Source of the DNA: Neoceratodus forsteri
Taxonomy: Eukaryota; Chordata; Ceratodontiformes; Ceratodontidae
Direction: 5' to 3'
Assembly (NCBI GenBank): GCA_016271365.2
Contig: CM057452.1
Location: 1,239,037,001 to 1,239,101,000, forward strand
Length of the DNA stretch: 64,000 nucleotides
Below are positions 45,792-56,720 of this stretch, piece after piece; within the stretch, counting starts at the first letter, position 1; each line of letters begins with the position of its first letter. A program made the position numbers and the translations under genes. Below the pieces are notes generated by a model. It was given only the letters and a program-made list of their open reading frames with translations, searched no databases and was not told the origin of the DNA.

Positions 45792-48700
45792 CAACAGTGC
45801 TTGAGATCACAGAAACTTGGCTAAAATCCTCTATCCTACCACATGAAATAGCCTTACCAGAGTACACAACATTTAGGTGGGAGAGGGCTGGCAAGAGAGG
45901 TGGCAGCGTACTCTTGTATGTCAAGTCTGATCTCGTAGCTACTGACATCTCACCATTGGCCTCTCCCTCTTCAGTAGTGGAATTGATCTTCATCTTCCTA
46001 ACCATAGGTAATAACAAAAAATGAATAGATGGATGCATATATTTACCACCCAAAATTGCTTCCGCTGACCTCCCTGCAGTCGTGTCCTCTATCTCGGACC
46101 TCCCCCAATATGAATTGATCCTGTGTGGAGACATTGACTGAAAGTTCCACAGCTCAAGCTATGTCCAGTCTTCCCTGGTTGATGCCAACATAACTCAGCA
46201 CATTGCAGAACCCACCAGAAGGAACCCCAGAACAGGCAACCACTCTATCATTGATTGGGTCCTGTCCAACTGCTCTCACAGAATAACAGATACAGGAGTC
46301 CTGCCGGATAGCATAAGTGACCACTCATCTGTATTCTGCATCTGGAGAAATTCGCCCCCCAACCCTCCTCCAAAAATTGTCGAATCCAGAAACCTAACCA
46401 CCTTTGATCGCACCTCCTTTATCAGCTCACTACTTGATGTCAACTGGAGCCCAATTCATACCTTGCCCACTAGAGACCACTCCCTGGATTACCTAATTGA
46501 CTGTGTTACTACCATTTTAAACTGTTGTGCCCCTCTCACCTGACATAGGTCCAAAGGCAAATCTGTCCCTTGGCTGACTAAAGACATTGGGAAACACATG
46601 GCTGAACATGACACTACTTGAAAACCTTTAAGAAATCAGGCCTCCCCTCAGACTGGCACTACTATAGGTGGCTTAGAAACACCTGTAAGTCCATAATAAC
46701 TAATGCCAAGAGGAGGTATTGTCGTACAATATAAACAGATAAACTCAGCAATCCCAAAGTATTTGGAATGAGATTAATTCCCTCCTAAAGGGAAAAACCT
46801 TCTCCTCTCCTGACACGCTCCATGCCAAGGATAAAATATTCTCAAACCCTTCTTCTATAGCTGAAGGCCTTAGCAACTTTTTCACTGACCTAAGCACCTA
46901 CACATCTCAATTCTCTATGCCTCAACACTGCCTCCCCTCACCTGTCACTAACCCCTCTAGAATCCCTACTGGGATTTTCCTTATCAAACTAACTTTCTGC
47001 GAAGAGGTTCTCAAATTATTGAGTTTGCTGACTACCTGGCCATGACTCTCTTAAGCCCTAATTTTTAAAATGGGGAGCTCCTGCTCTGGCCATTCTGGTC
47101 AGGTATCTGATCAACAGATCCATCCTAGAGGAAACAGTCCCCACCAAATGGATGTCAGTCCTTGTCATCCCAATATACAAGGGGGATCGACCCCACCTGT
47201 TGAAAATTATTAACCTATCTCTATACTTTGTCACCTAGCTAAAGTCCAAGAATAAATTCTTTACATCCAGTTACATGACTACCTAGAACAATGCCAGCTT
47301 ATGTCCCCTTGTCAACGTATATTCTGGAAAAATCACAGCACTCTCTCTGCTTTTATAAAGGTCACCTCAGACATTCAACTTGCCTTCGACTGGGTCCAAG
47401 CAACTGGGGCCATCTTCATGGACATCACCAAAGCTTTTGATTTGGTGGAACATGAACAGCTAATACAGAAACTAACTTTGTTGGGGCTAGATCAGCATGC
47501 CAAAACCTGGATTCAGGACTACCTCACAGGTTGATCCCAAAGTATGAGGTGGTCCAAATGTCACTCCTCCTTCAGACCCATTTACCTTGGTGTTCCACAG
47601 GGTTCTATCCTGGGGCACTACTTTTCTCACTATTCATCAATGAGCTGCCTAGTTTCTGCAATGGAGCATCTTTCCAGTTTTATGTGGACAATGCCATCAT
47701 ATACAGGTCCTCTGCTGACTGCTCTTGGCTTAGCCAGCATTTGAACTCTGATTTCCAGCAACTGGAGGCATGGTTCCTGGCAAATAAATTGTTCCTGAAC
47801 ATGAGAAAAATAAATCTATGTTTTTCCTCCTGTACACCTACAGGGCCGATCACTCACTCCAGCTCTCCATCACCACTCACAGCATAGAACCCTTAGAACT
47901 GGTACACTCTTTTAAATATCGTGGCATCCTGCTTGATCCAAGCCTCTCCTTTGAGACCCATGTCAACAAAATCATCACAACTCTTCACCAAAAGCTGGGC
48001 CTGCTCTACCAGCTCTGTCCCTCACTATCTAGTGCATCTTGCTTAAAAAAATGCCACTGCCTCTCTCCTTTCTCTACTTTTCTATGGTTCTCCCCTATTC
48101 CTATCACTTAAGTCCTCCCTTATGAACCAAATAAAGCAATTATACCATAGGATAGGATGCTTTGCCTCCGGAGCTAGCCACCAGCAACATCATTGCACTG
48201 TAATAGCATCTCTTGGTTGACTACAACTGGAACATAAATTTCAGTATACCTCCTTCTGCCTTACCTATAAGCTTACCCACCCATACACTCCTCAGAGTCT
48301 ATCTAATATTGTTGTAAGAAAACCATCTGGCCAAACCCTCTGATCTCCTCTCTCACATTCCTAACAGTGCAATCGACTTGTCTAGCTGCAAATAGGAGAT
48401 CCTTTGCTTATGCTGCACCCTGGGTCTGAAACTCCCTCCCTCTGTCTATCCTCTCTTGCACTTCCCTCTCCAGTTTCAGATGTGCCCTACACAACCACCT
48501 ATATGACTTAGGAACTTCCCTCTGCTTTTCCTAAATAACCCTGTATATTTCTGTACTCATGTTTGCTCTTTCTGTCGAGTCTACCCTGACTACACATGGT
48601 ACAGCCTGTTTCTTCAATTTGAATTATACAATTGTCCTTCACTATTTTGCTTAACCACCGTACCTTTGTCCTGCACTATTTTGCAAAACTGCTGTACATA

Positions 48701-49050
48701 ATATTGTCCTAATTTGTCAGACCCTGTATTAGACTGCACCATCCATTCCCCATGCCCCTGAGATCACTGTTTTATGTTGTGTACATTTTGTAGCATTGAT
48801 GCGCATTGCCCTAGGCTTTAGGATCTTAATTTTTGTATTCCTCTTATATCAGTGCTTGCACTGTATTGTTCATCCTCTTCATTTTGTTTGTTCATTCTCT
48901 TCATTTTGTATCAGCGCTTATTTATTGTATGTACATGACTTTGCTTATATTTTGTATTCCTTATCCTCTGAACCCTCCACTGGGTCGCCCCTAAAAAAGA
49001 AACTACATGGTCTCAGTGTACTTACCCAGTTACCAAAATTAAAATAAAAT
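45792..49050 (+). pseudogene. L2-like LINE copy 2: endonuclease, RT and 3' end
   Basis: The endonuclease resumes with ITETWLKSS; LLYVKSDL and CGDID (about 46125) follow. Then come IIDWVLSNC (about 46250) and SISDHSSVFCIW (about 46310-46345). The RT is strongly decayed, but IFMDITKAFDLVEHEQL (about 47410), a QGSILG-like block (about 47600) and FYVDNAIIY (about 47680) are visible. The last has VD where the catalytic ADD is expected. A C-terminal block and a 3' UTR reach an A-rich tail at about 49030-49050. At least ten stops are present. It is a different family from copy 1 but the same clade. Confidence 0.85.
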
Positions 49051-50060
49051 ATATAAAAAAGTTTTGAGTGACAGGACTGCAAAACAAAGCTGAGTGTTCC
49101 TGTCTGCCCAAGCCACTGTATGCCTCCAAAATTGCATAACCCATTTTTGTGATTGTGCTATGCTAGCTGGCGTAGAAAGCAAACCTAAGGGATAAGGGAA
49201 TGGGGATGAGGAGGAGAAGATATTGGATTGCTGAACATAGGCTTACTAGGCAAAGACAGTAATAATTTCAGAATATGAAATATAAATATAATGAAAGATA
49301 TCTTTTTTCTGGGATATAGTTTTTTCTTTCTAGGTCTTGGTGAGGAACTGGGAGAGAAGGAAAACTGAGAAAGGGTTAGAAGGAAATAGAGTAATGCAAT
49401 GATGTTGAGCAAAGCAGTAGAGCCAACACGCACACACAGAGTTCACTTGTCCCACAGACCTGCATCTCAGAGGAGGATATCCCTTTCTTATTTTAAAAAA
49501 GATAAGTGATTTTTACATAGTTAACTGCCATTCCATCTTCCTTTCTATGCCAATTATGAATTCTGATATGCTTTGAACAGCTTTTGATAAATACAGTAAA
49601 ATATTTAGTTTCTGGGTGCCCTCAGATCTTTATAGAGTTCCATTCTCCTTACCAGCTACTGCTGTTTCTTTTCATATTTCTAAGACATTCTATGACATTA
49701 TTAACATCATTCCATGGTATTCATCTGAATTGCCTGGAATGGTGTTATTGATGTCAAAGAATGTTCAGGCAATATGAAATAAGAGCAGCAACTGTTGAGG
49801 AGAGAGGGATTCAAAGTAGTTATAAAGGAAGAAACATTAGATCATTCAACAGAAAGGTTCAGAAATATATCAGAATATCAGATTTACTCCAAAAAGGACA
49901 ACAAAAGGGCATCTAGAGATATACAAACTGTTTCCTATCACCTTTAAGGTTAGCAAGTAAAACACAAGTGAAAGCAATCTGGCCTGAGGTGTAGGCCCAA
50001 CATCAGTGACTGAAGGTCTTTGGTTTTTTCCTTTAAATTTAATTAAAGCAAAGGTACTGT
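49051..50060. other. No gene recognised
   Basis: AT-rich flank between the LINE and the ERV. The short minus-strand frame at 49185-49433 is low complexity. Confidence 0.45.
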
Positions 50061-50065
50061 AATGC
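50061..50065 (+). repeat. ERV target-site duplication, left
   Basis: AATGC directly precedes the 5' LTR and recurs at 55861-55865 directly after the 3' LTR. Confidence 0.9.
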
Positions 50066-50600
50066 TGTAACAAGGGATAAAGAAGTTTGTCCCAATATTT
50101 CAGCCTAACCTCATTTTGGTCTAAAACATAATGTGTTTGTGTAACTAATGTTGGCCTTTATAATTGGATCATATAAAACTTGTGAAGCAACAAGACAAAC
50201 TAAGCCACAAGTTGCAATATTAAGGTGCCTTTTGATATTTGTGTTGACCATGTGAGTAATATCAAACAGTTGCTTTATGTGTCTGCAAAGCAGAAACATA
50301 GGATAGTGTTCAAATTACCCTTTGACTATCTCTAGTGTTTATTATTATGTGGACAGGCTAAAATGCTTGTATGCACATTCTTAAGTCCAAACCTATTTCT
50401 TCCTCCTAGACCTTGGTAACTGATAGTGACAGTTGTTACTAGCCATATATAATAATAGAATGTACACTATCTATACATTTGTGCTGACCAAAGATGAGCT
50501 CATACATATACCAAAAGGAGAATTACCTTGTAAGTTGATGTTTGTACTTGTTATGAACCAATCATAGACAACCATAGGAAATGATGATGCTGTCTTCCAC

Positions 50601-50608
50601 TATATAAG
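50601..50608 (+). promoter_or_regulatory. LTR TATA box
   Basis: TATATAAG, preceded by an AACCAATCATAG CCAAT-type element about 45 bp upstream; transcription would start about 25-30 bp downstream. Confidence 0.7.
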
Positions 50609-50686
50609 CAAGCCTGCATACACTGTTAGTTTGAAGAATGAAGAATGTACCACTTGTAATCTCTCGCTGTGATTATTATTATAATC

Positions 50687-50692
50687 ATTAAA
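50687..50692 (+). promoter_or_regulatory. LTR polyadenylation signal
   Basis: ATTAAA about 80 bp after the TATA box, so R would be short. The matching 3' LTR site is also ATTAAA. Confidence 0.6.
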
Positions 50693-50770
50693 ATCTTCCG
50701 CCATCAGCCTTGTCCCCATTCGTCTCATTTGTAATTGATAATTTAAGTACAATAACACAACGCCTACATT

Positions 50771-50788
50771 TGGTGCCATGACTTGGAT
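50771..50788 (+). promoter_or_regulatory. Primer-binding site, tRNA-His type
   Basis: TGGTGCCATGACTTGGAT starts 2 nt after the LTR. It matches the 3' end complement of tRNA-His (TGGTGCCGTGACTCGGAT) with two changes, both of the kind produced by CpG decay. tRNA-His priming is used by some gammaretrovirus-like ERVs. Confidence 0.85.
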
Positions 50789-51341
50789 CGCTGGTGCTGC
50801 ATGCTGAGGAGGCTGCCTAACTACTGGTTGGTTAGTCTGTGGGCTCCAATAAGAAGGTGACAATGCTCTGAGATGCAGTGCTGTTGGCTTAAAGCAAGAG
50901 ACAAAGGTGCACACAGACAGTTTTAGCCACTTGCTAATCAGGTGAGGTATGCTTTCCAATTTCTTTAAATAAAAGTAATGCTTAACTCTGTAGGAACTCA
51001 TGGGGCAGAGTAGGTAAGTGAAGGTGCTGGGACTTGCAAGCTGGACCTCACAGGGGAGCCGTAAGACATAGCCAGATGGACTGGGGCACCAGTGCACGGG
51101 TGGACCCGGCAATGAAGGCTAGGCAGGCACAAAGATGAAAAATTAGTATGAAAACATTAATAGGTTGTTTCTTAGGGAAACACCTAGAGGGGGAAGCATA
51201 CAAACCATGATCAACAGGCACAGCAGTATTTTAATAAAAAATTAAAAAAAGAGAAACTAGCAAATACTGTACAAAGTCTGTGATAATATAGCCAGGTGGT
51301 AATTCGTTAACACATGAGACTTTTAAAAAAAAAGAAAGCTG

Positions 51342-51524
51342 CATGAGCACCAAGATGTAATAATCCAGCTACAGTCAAAAATAGATAGTTTAGAAATGCA
51401 AATAAGTCAAGAGCCAAAATCCCTGCAAGAGAAAAACCAACAACTAAAGTTACAGTTAGTAAAGGTACAGGGAGACCTTTGTCTTTTAGATAGGGATAAT
51501 TCTCTTTTATTGATTGCAATATAA
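51342..51524 (+). pseudogene. ERV internal: 61-codon coiled-coil frame
   Basis: An open stretch without its own ATG shows clear heptad character (VIIQLQSKIDSLEMQI and LQEKNQQLKLQLVKVQ) and ends at TAA 51522-51524. It lies where gag would be expected and could be a gag-derived coiled coil, but there is no capsid or zinc-knuckle motif nearby, so the origin is unproven. Confidence 0.35.
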
Positions 51525-51719
51525 ACTATAACACAGCTTCTGTTAATAAATAGCACGTTTGTAAGATGTAAATGTCTTAAAATCTAAAAACAAGCACTTT
51601 ACAGCGTGCTAACTCCTGTATCTGAGCAGTTAAAATGTAGGAGTAAAAAATCAGATATGGCAAACTTGCGCCATCAGCCAGAGGTATTGGCAGGCATGCT
51701 AACTTAATGCCCAAAGACC

Positions 51720-52560
51720 TTGCCTCTTCTAATGTTAGAGTTTGATTCTAAAAACTCTCAGTATGCTGTGGGGTGGACTAGAGCAAAGGCTAGCCATTTG
51801 TTCTTCTGTGATTGCTACCATAACCAAACAAACCACCCGGAGTTGTTTGGCATGATTAATAATATCATCAGTAACACTAGAGTTTCTGAAGGACAAAAGT
51901 TTCTCATTAAAAATGATGTTGGCATACTTTTAAATATGGTATTCAAGTGTCCTTGGATAAAAAATGTTTAAGTTAATTACATGAAATGTTGTTTTCATTT
52001 CCTGTGCAATGTAACATTAGCCAAGAAGTCTAAACATACTGCCTTTCCTATGCAGTGCATTAATACCTTATGCTGCAATATTAAAAACAATGTTGCTACC
52101 ATAAAGCAACATTCCGGTAGAAAAACCCACTTTACATTTGATGGGGAAGGGGACAACCCTGATTCTAAATGCCCGTGGCTGTAATATTTTCAGCATCATA
52201 TATCTAAAACACGTACAGTTTTTTAATAAAACTATGGGCATTACCTCAGCAAATTGGTGTCAAATAATGTCAGGCTTATTTTATGTTAAGTATCTCTTGC
52301 GGTGTATGTATATGTGTGGGTACTGTCTTGGCCAGCAGTTTCATTTCATGTTCTATTATTATTTAAAGATATTTTAATATCAGTAGTATTCAAGGACACT
52401 ACAAAAATAACTGGGTTTGAGCGACCCTTGCATGCACACTATGTGACCTTTTGCATTTTATTTGACTTCTTGTGTTTCAACTACCAGTTCAAACTTGATA
52501 TGTATTCCATACCTAAAGCACAATTTTTCACAAAATGTGCGTTTTTATGAAAGCACACCA
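51720..52560 (+). pseudogene. ERV internal: unassigned short frames
   Basis: Frames 51720-51971, 51981-52184 and 52302-52550 follow one another on the plus strand with Cys-rich stretches (CDCYHNQTN with a possible N-glycosylation site; CNV). No pol motif such as YxDD or DTG is present. They could be remnants of env surface-domain sequence or unrelated sequence; I cannot decide. Confidence 0.3.
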
Positions 52561-54086
52561 AGAGTGAACCATGCAATTTAACTTTTTATTACATAACTAG
52601 CATTCCAAGTAAAAAGGAACAAACTTTCTTTTTTCTCTCTTTTCTCCTTTCTTCTGGGCTTGCAGCAAACACAGTCAATCAACATTTAACTGTAAGCAAA
52701 ACTCTTTGTTTCTAAATAATATCAATGAATTCCTATACTATGCAAGGCAGTCCAGCTGGACGGGAGAATTATTCATCACCTCCCCATACTCTTTTACTTT
52801 TTTATATATGTATACAGTACACTTTAAAAAAAAAAGACTATTACAGCTGTTTTTGAGAGTTTACCATCTACAATTAAAAAACAATGGCTTTTGTTTTTAT
52901 GTGTGACCATGGTGTAATCATTTTTTTTTAAATACATTCTAAAAAATATGTACATATGGTATTACCATCAATCCGGATCTTTAATAAACTCAGCTGACAT
53001 TTTGTCATGCTTAGGATGAGGGAACCCAGGGACGCTTGGCTTCTTTTATCCTATGTAAATAATCTTGTATTACAGTAGTTGAGCTGTCTCTTCCGCCAGT
53101 AGAAGCTTGGGGGGAGGGGGTAAGCTACCCTTCCTTCCTTCCAGTGTAATGTCTACAAAGGTTGCAAGGAACATTGCTATCTCCCCATAGGGGTAAATAC
53201 CAAAAAATGTGTATTTGATTCTTCTTAAAAAACCTATGCTTCAAGATTCCATAATAGATCCTTTTATTTGCCACAGGTGCAATAGGCACTATTATTAAGT
53301 TGGCATTGGCCAACAATATATGTATTTGTCCCACTATTACATAGTGTAACAGGCATATTGCTATAAACTATATGTTTAAAGCATATTATTGTAACATTAC
53401 AAGATTTTATAACACGGGTCTTAGTTAAAAAAAATTATTTTCATCATTCTCTAACTGCTTCTGTGATTTAAAAGCAAGGTATAATCATAACATTGTAAGG
53501 GATTTACAGATGGTCAAATGGTATATTAATCTTCGACCTGCACCTCCTAGGTGTGTGGTTGACATCCATTTTAATTTTTTCTCTTTTCATTTGCCAAAAC
53601 TTAGGCTCTGTCACACCACTCTTTACAAAACAAAAAGTCATTGGTAACTCAGTTTCTAACACTTTGTAAGTTTGCAGGTTTCCACGGTGTGGCACACATA
53701 AAATCTCCACGTTCAACAACAGTAATACTTTCATCTAGGTTGCCAAGACCTTCATCTTTTTCCTAAAAAAAAAAAACAACTGCCACAGTTTTGATGTCAT
53801 CACTATCTTTGTGTCTAATTGGTTCCACATAAGGACTGTTGCATAAATCAAGTCATTATTACCTCTGCAAGTGTAATGTTTTTAGCAAAATTACATCTAT
53901 TTGTGAAACTTTAAATCAACTGAAAAAGGTTCAGTCAGTTTAAACTCTACAATCAAGCTTATTGTTTCTACTTACTATAAAGTTAAGTCTGGGGTAGGGG
54001 CAATCCCCTAACTTCAGCAAGAAGATTCTTCTTCAATTGATCTTCAAGCAAGACATCCTTTTTCTTCACTGCTGTTTGTTCCAAAC
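52561..54086 (+). other. ERV internal, no coding signal
   Basis: AT-rich. A polypyrimidine tract followed by TTGCAG at about 52665 could be a splice acceptor. The minus-strand frames here are short and have no domain. Confidence 0.4.
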
Positions 54087-54269
54087 ATGGCTGATACTTT
54101 ATGCAAACCTATTGCTTTACTATGGACTGTATTTTTAATGGTTTATTGTAAACTATTACTTTTTTATGGACTGTTAATCTGTGTGCCATGGTGTAATCAA
54201 CTGCCACAACACAAATGCCATGCCAGTGAGTGTGGTTGCTCCATTAAAAGGACTCAATGCACAATCTAA
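54087..54269 (+). pseudogene. ERV internal: 60-codon frame with hydrophobic leader
   Basis: ATG-initiated; residues 9-33 are strongly hydrophobic, like a signal peptide or membrane segment, and are followed by several Cys residues (HASECGCS). Its position about 1 kb before the 3' LTR suits the start of an env remnant. Stops after position 60. Confidence 0.4.
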
Positions 54270-54613
54270 TGCACCCCTGGCCAGTGTGTCTGCTAATCAG
54301 CCATCCAGTAGCCAGCAATATAAACACTGACTTTTCTACAAATTGGTGTGTGGACATACTTAACAGCTGGTCTAGCTGTGCATCAGAGCTCAAGACTGGA
54401 TCACAGCAAAGCTACATGGACTAAAAACAGAAAAATTAGTCTCTTGTTATAAACAGAGCCATACCAAAGGACAATGATGTTTATGTGTTAACTCTGTCCT
54501 ACTGTCTTTGAGGTGATAATAGTATTTGTAACTATGCTGGTTTAAACAACTCATTACGTTTTGCAGTCTCAGATGCCATATACTTAACTGTAAAACCAAC
54601 CAAATGCCCAAAT

Positions 54614-55127
54614 GTGACAACAGGGCCAGAGAGTGGACTTACATCAACACCTATTGATCAAATGATTGTGAATAATGTAAAGTACAGTAGAGTGCATATA
54701 AATCTAGATTTCTCTGGTTGGTATATAGATGTTAACAGTAGTTGTGCATACACTGGTGTGTCAAAGTTTTATGCCACTATGTTGATTGACATGTTAAGTG
54801 CCATCATTTGGAGCTGTGATACCTCTCCTGTCTCTTATCCTGCAGTCACTTTTAAATCAAAAAGATACTCATTTGGTACAAATCCAAAATTCTGTCCATA
54901 AGGCACAAGTAGTTGTAAATGAATTGCTCAGTGAGAGTGATAATGAGCACTTGATTTATAGCTATGCAGGGGGACCCTTAGGAGTCCTGTCTTTTAAGGC
55001 TTTACTTGTGTTGCAAGTGATCTTAATGTTCTTGGTAATTATAGGCCTGTGTCGCTTAAGACTTACTATTCGTAAAGTACGTAATGAAATGTACATGCTC
55101 CGAGGAGCTGCATTGTTGCACAAATAA
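54614..55127 (+). pseudogene. Env-like 3' remnant with transmembrane segment
   Basis: Two overlapping frames (54614-54901 and 54798-55127) reach to just before the PPT. The second ends with a membrane-proximal region, a hydrophobic stretch of about 20 residues (SFKALLVLQVILMFLVIIGL) and a short basic tail (CRLRLTIRKVRNEM). This is the layout of a retroviral transmembrane subunit tail and sits where env normally ends. Upstream parts are interrupted by stops and a frame change. No fusion peptide or CX6CC motif was identified. Confidence 0.5.
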
Positions 55128-55147
55128 TAATTGGAAAATATTGGGCC

Positions 55148-55155
55148 AAGGGGGG
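55148..55155 (+). promoter_or_regulatory. Polypurine tract
   Basis: AAGGGGGG ends 2 nt before the 3' LTR, the usual plus-strand priming site. Confidence 0.85.
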
Positions 55156-55157
55156 CT

Positions 55158-55860
55158 TGTAACAAGGGATAAAGAAGTTTGTCCCAATATTTCAGCCTAA
55201 CCTCATTTTGGTCTAAAACATAATGTGTTTGTGTAACTATTGTTGGCCTTTATAATTGGATCATATAAAACTTGTGAAGCAACAAGACAAACTAAGCCAC
55301 AAGTTGCAATATTAAGGTGCCTTTTGATATTTGTGCTGACCATGTGAGTAATATCAAACAGTTGCTTTATGTGTCTGCAAAGCAGAAACATAGGATAGTG
55401 TTCAAATTACCCTTTGACTATCTCTAGTGTTTATTATTATGTGGACAGGCTAAAATGCTTGTATGCACATTCTTAAGTCCAAACCTATTTCTTCCTCCTA
55501 GACCTTGGTAACTGATAGTGACAGTTGTTACTAGCCATATATAATAATAGAATGTACACTATCTATACATTTGTGCTGACCAAAGATGAGCTCATACATA
55601 TACCAAAAGGAGAATTACCTTGTAAGTTGATGTTTGTACTTGTTATGAACCAATCATAGACAACCATAGGAAATGATGATGCTGTTTTCCACTATATAAG
55701 CAAGCCTGCATACACTGTTAGTTTGAAGAATGAAGAATGTACCACTTGTAATCTCTCGCTGTGATTATTACTATAATCATTAAATTCTTCCGCCATCAGC
55801 CTCGTCCCTGTTCGTCTCATTTGTAATTGATAATTTAAGTGCAATAACACAACGCCTACA
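55158..55860 (+). repeat. 3' LTR
   Basis: 703 bp, collinear with the 5' LTR without indels; nine substitutions noted by eye. Carries the same TATA and ATTAAA elements. Confidence 0.95.
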
Positions 55861-55865
55861 AATGC
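55861..55865 (+). repeat. ERV target-site duplication, right
   Basis: AATGC, identical to 50061-50065. Confidence 0.9.
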
Positions 55866-56339
55866 ATAAATGAGAGTGCCCAGATGTGGGACATAGGCTT
55901 TGCCAGCCATTGACAGGAGTATCCGTTAGAGTACATTTTTCTTGGTTTCAAATTAATTTAAGCAAAGTAAATAAGAAACACAAACAAGAGTGCCCTGGCA
56001 AGGGCTGTAGGCTCCATGCTAGTGACAGCACATTTTCTTCACTAGACGGCAAGGAGGTCATATTTATTTTACATTTAATTAACTGACTGCTGATCAGTAA
56101 TTGTGCACATAAAGTGACACCGAGTCTGGAACTGACACAGACTAAGACACTAATGTCATCATCAGAGGAAAAAGTGCAGTTATTCATGGGAGTAAGTGCA
56201 GACATGGTAGGAATACTATGAATCTTGCAATTCTACAACACAAAGCAAACAAGAAGTACAGCCACCAAAGTAGATTTTAATGGAAAGAACCAGTAAGGAC
56301 TGATTTATATACATATAAGTGAAATTAGGTGACAAAGTC
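55866..56339. other. No gene recognised
   Basis: Flanking sequence with short frames on both strands and no domain. Confidence 0.4.
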
Positions 56340-56458
56340 AAATCATGTATCATGAATCTGGGGTCATGAGTCTGAGTCACAAGTTGTGAGTCTTGAGCTA
56401 TGAATCACATGTCATGATTTATGAATCAAATGTCACATGAACTGTGAGCCACAAGTCA
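56340..56458. repeat. Degenerate short-unit repeat
   Basis: Repeating GTCATGA, GAGTCAC, TGAATC and GTCACA words at roughly 10-20 bp intervals, a decayed minisatellite next to the Harbinger end. Confidence 0.55.
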
Positions 56459-56512
56459 CTTTTTTTTCATAAGAATTAAAGTGATAAATAATTAAATTAA
56501 AGTAAAACACAG

Positions 56513-56720
56513 AGGCCCAGATATTCAAACTGTGCCCAAAAAGTGCGCAATAGCAGGAGCAAGCGCAAGTCCATTGCGCCCATGCGCAAGAGGCACGATA
56601 TTCAAAAAATGAGCCGGTCAACCTGCGCCTACAGCCGATGACTGAATATCGTACCACCTGCACCATAGCGCAACTAGGGAGGGGAAGCTGAGCAGATCTG
56701 ATGCACCATAGCGCAACAAG
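56513..56720. promoter_or_regulatory. Harbinger left-end region with GCGC motif cluster and hairpin
   Basis: Seven TGCGC/GCGCA sites (GTGCGCAA, AAGCGCAA, ATTGCGCC, ATGCGCAA, CTGCGCC and twice TAGCGCAA) lie within about 170 bp. A perfect 10-bp inverted repeat ACGATATTCA (56595-56604) / TGAATATCGT (56643-56652) is nested among them. Such subterminal clusters commonly bind transposase or the Myb-like partner; binding here is inferred. Confidence 0.5.

Larger units (their letters stand above)
50066..50768 (+). repeat. 5' LTR
   Basis: 703 bp with TG/CA termini (TGTAACAAGG, CGCCTACA). It contains CCAAT (about 50559), a TATATAAG box (50601-50608) and an ATTAAA poly-A signal (50687-50692), in correct U3-R-U5 order. 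Confidence 0.95.
50066..55860 (+). mobile_element. Endogenous retrovirus, 5.8 kb, non-autonomous-looking
   Basis: Two 703-bp LTRs (TGTAAC...CCTACA), a 5-bp target duplication, a tRNA-His-type PBS and a PPT define the provirus. I counted 9 differences between the LTRs by eye, about 1.3 percent, so insertion is fairly recent. The 4.4-kb interior lacks recognisable gag, protease or pol; only short frames remain, including a coiled coil near the 5' end and an env-like membrane tail at the 3' end. The contrast between young LTRs and an interior full of stops suggests a defective family copied in trans rather than decay after insertion. Confidence 0.93.
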
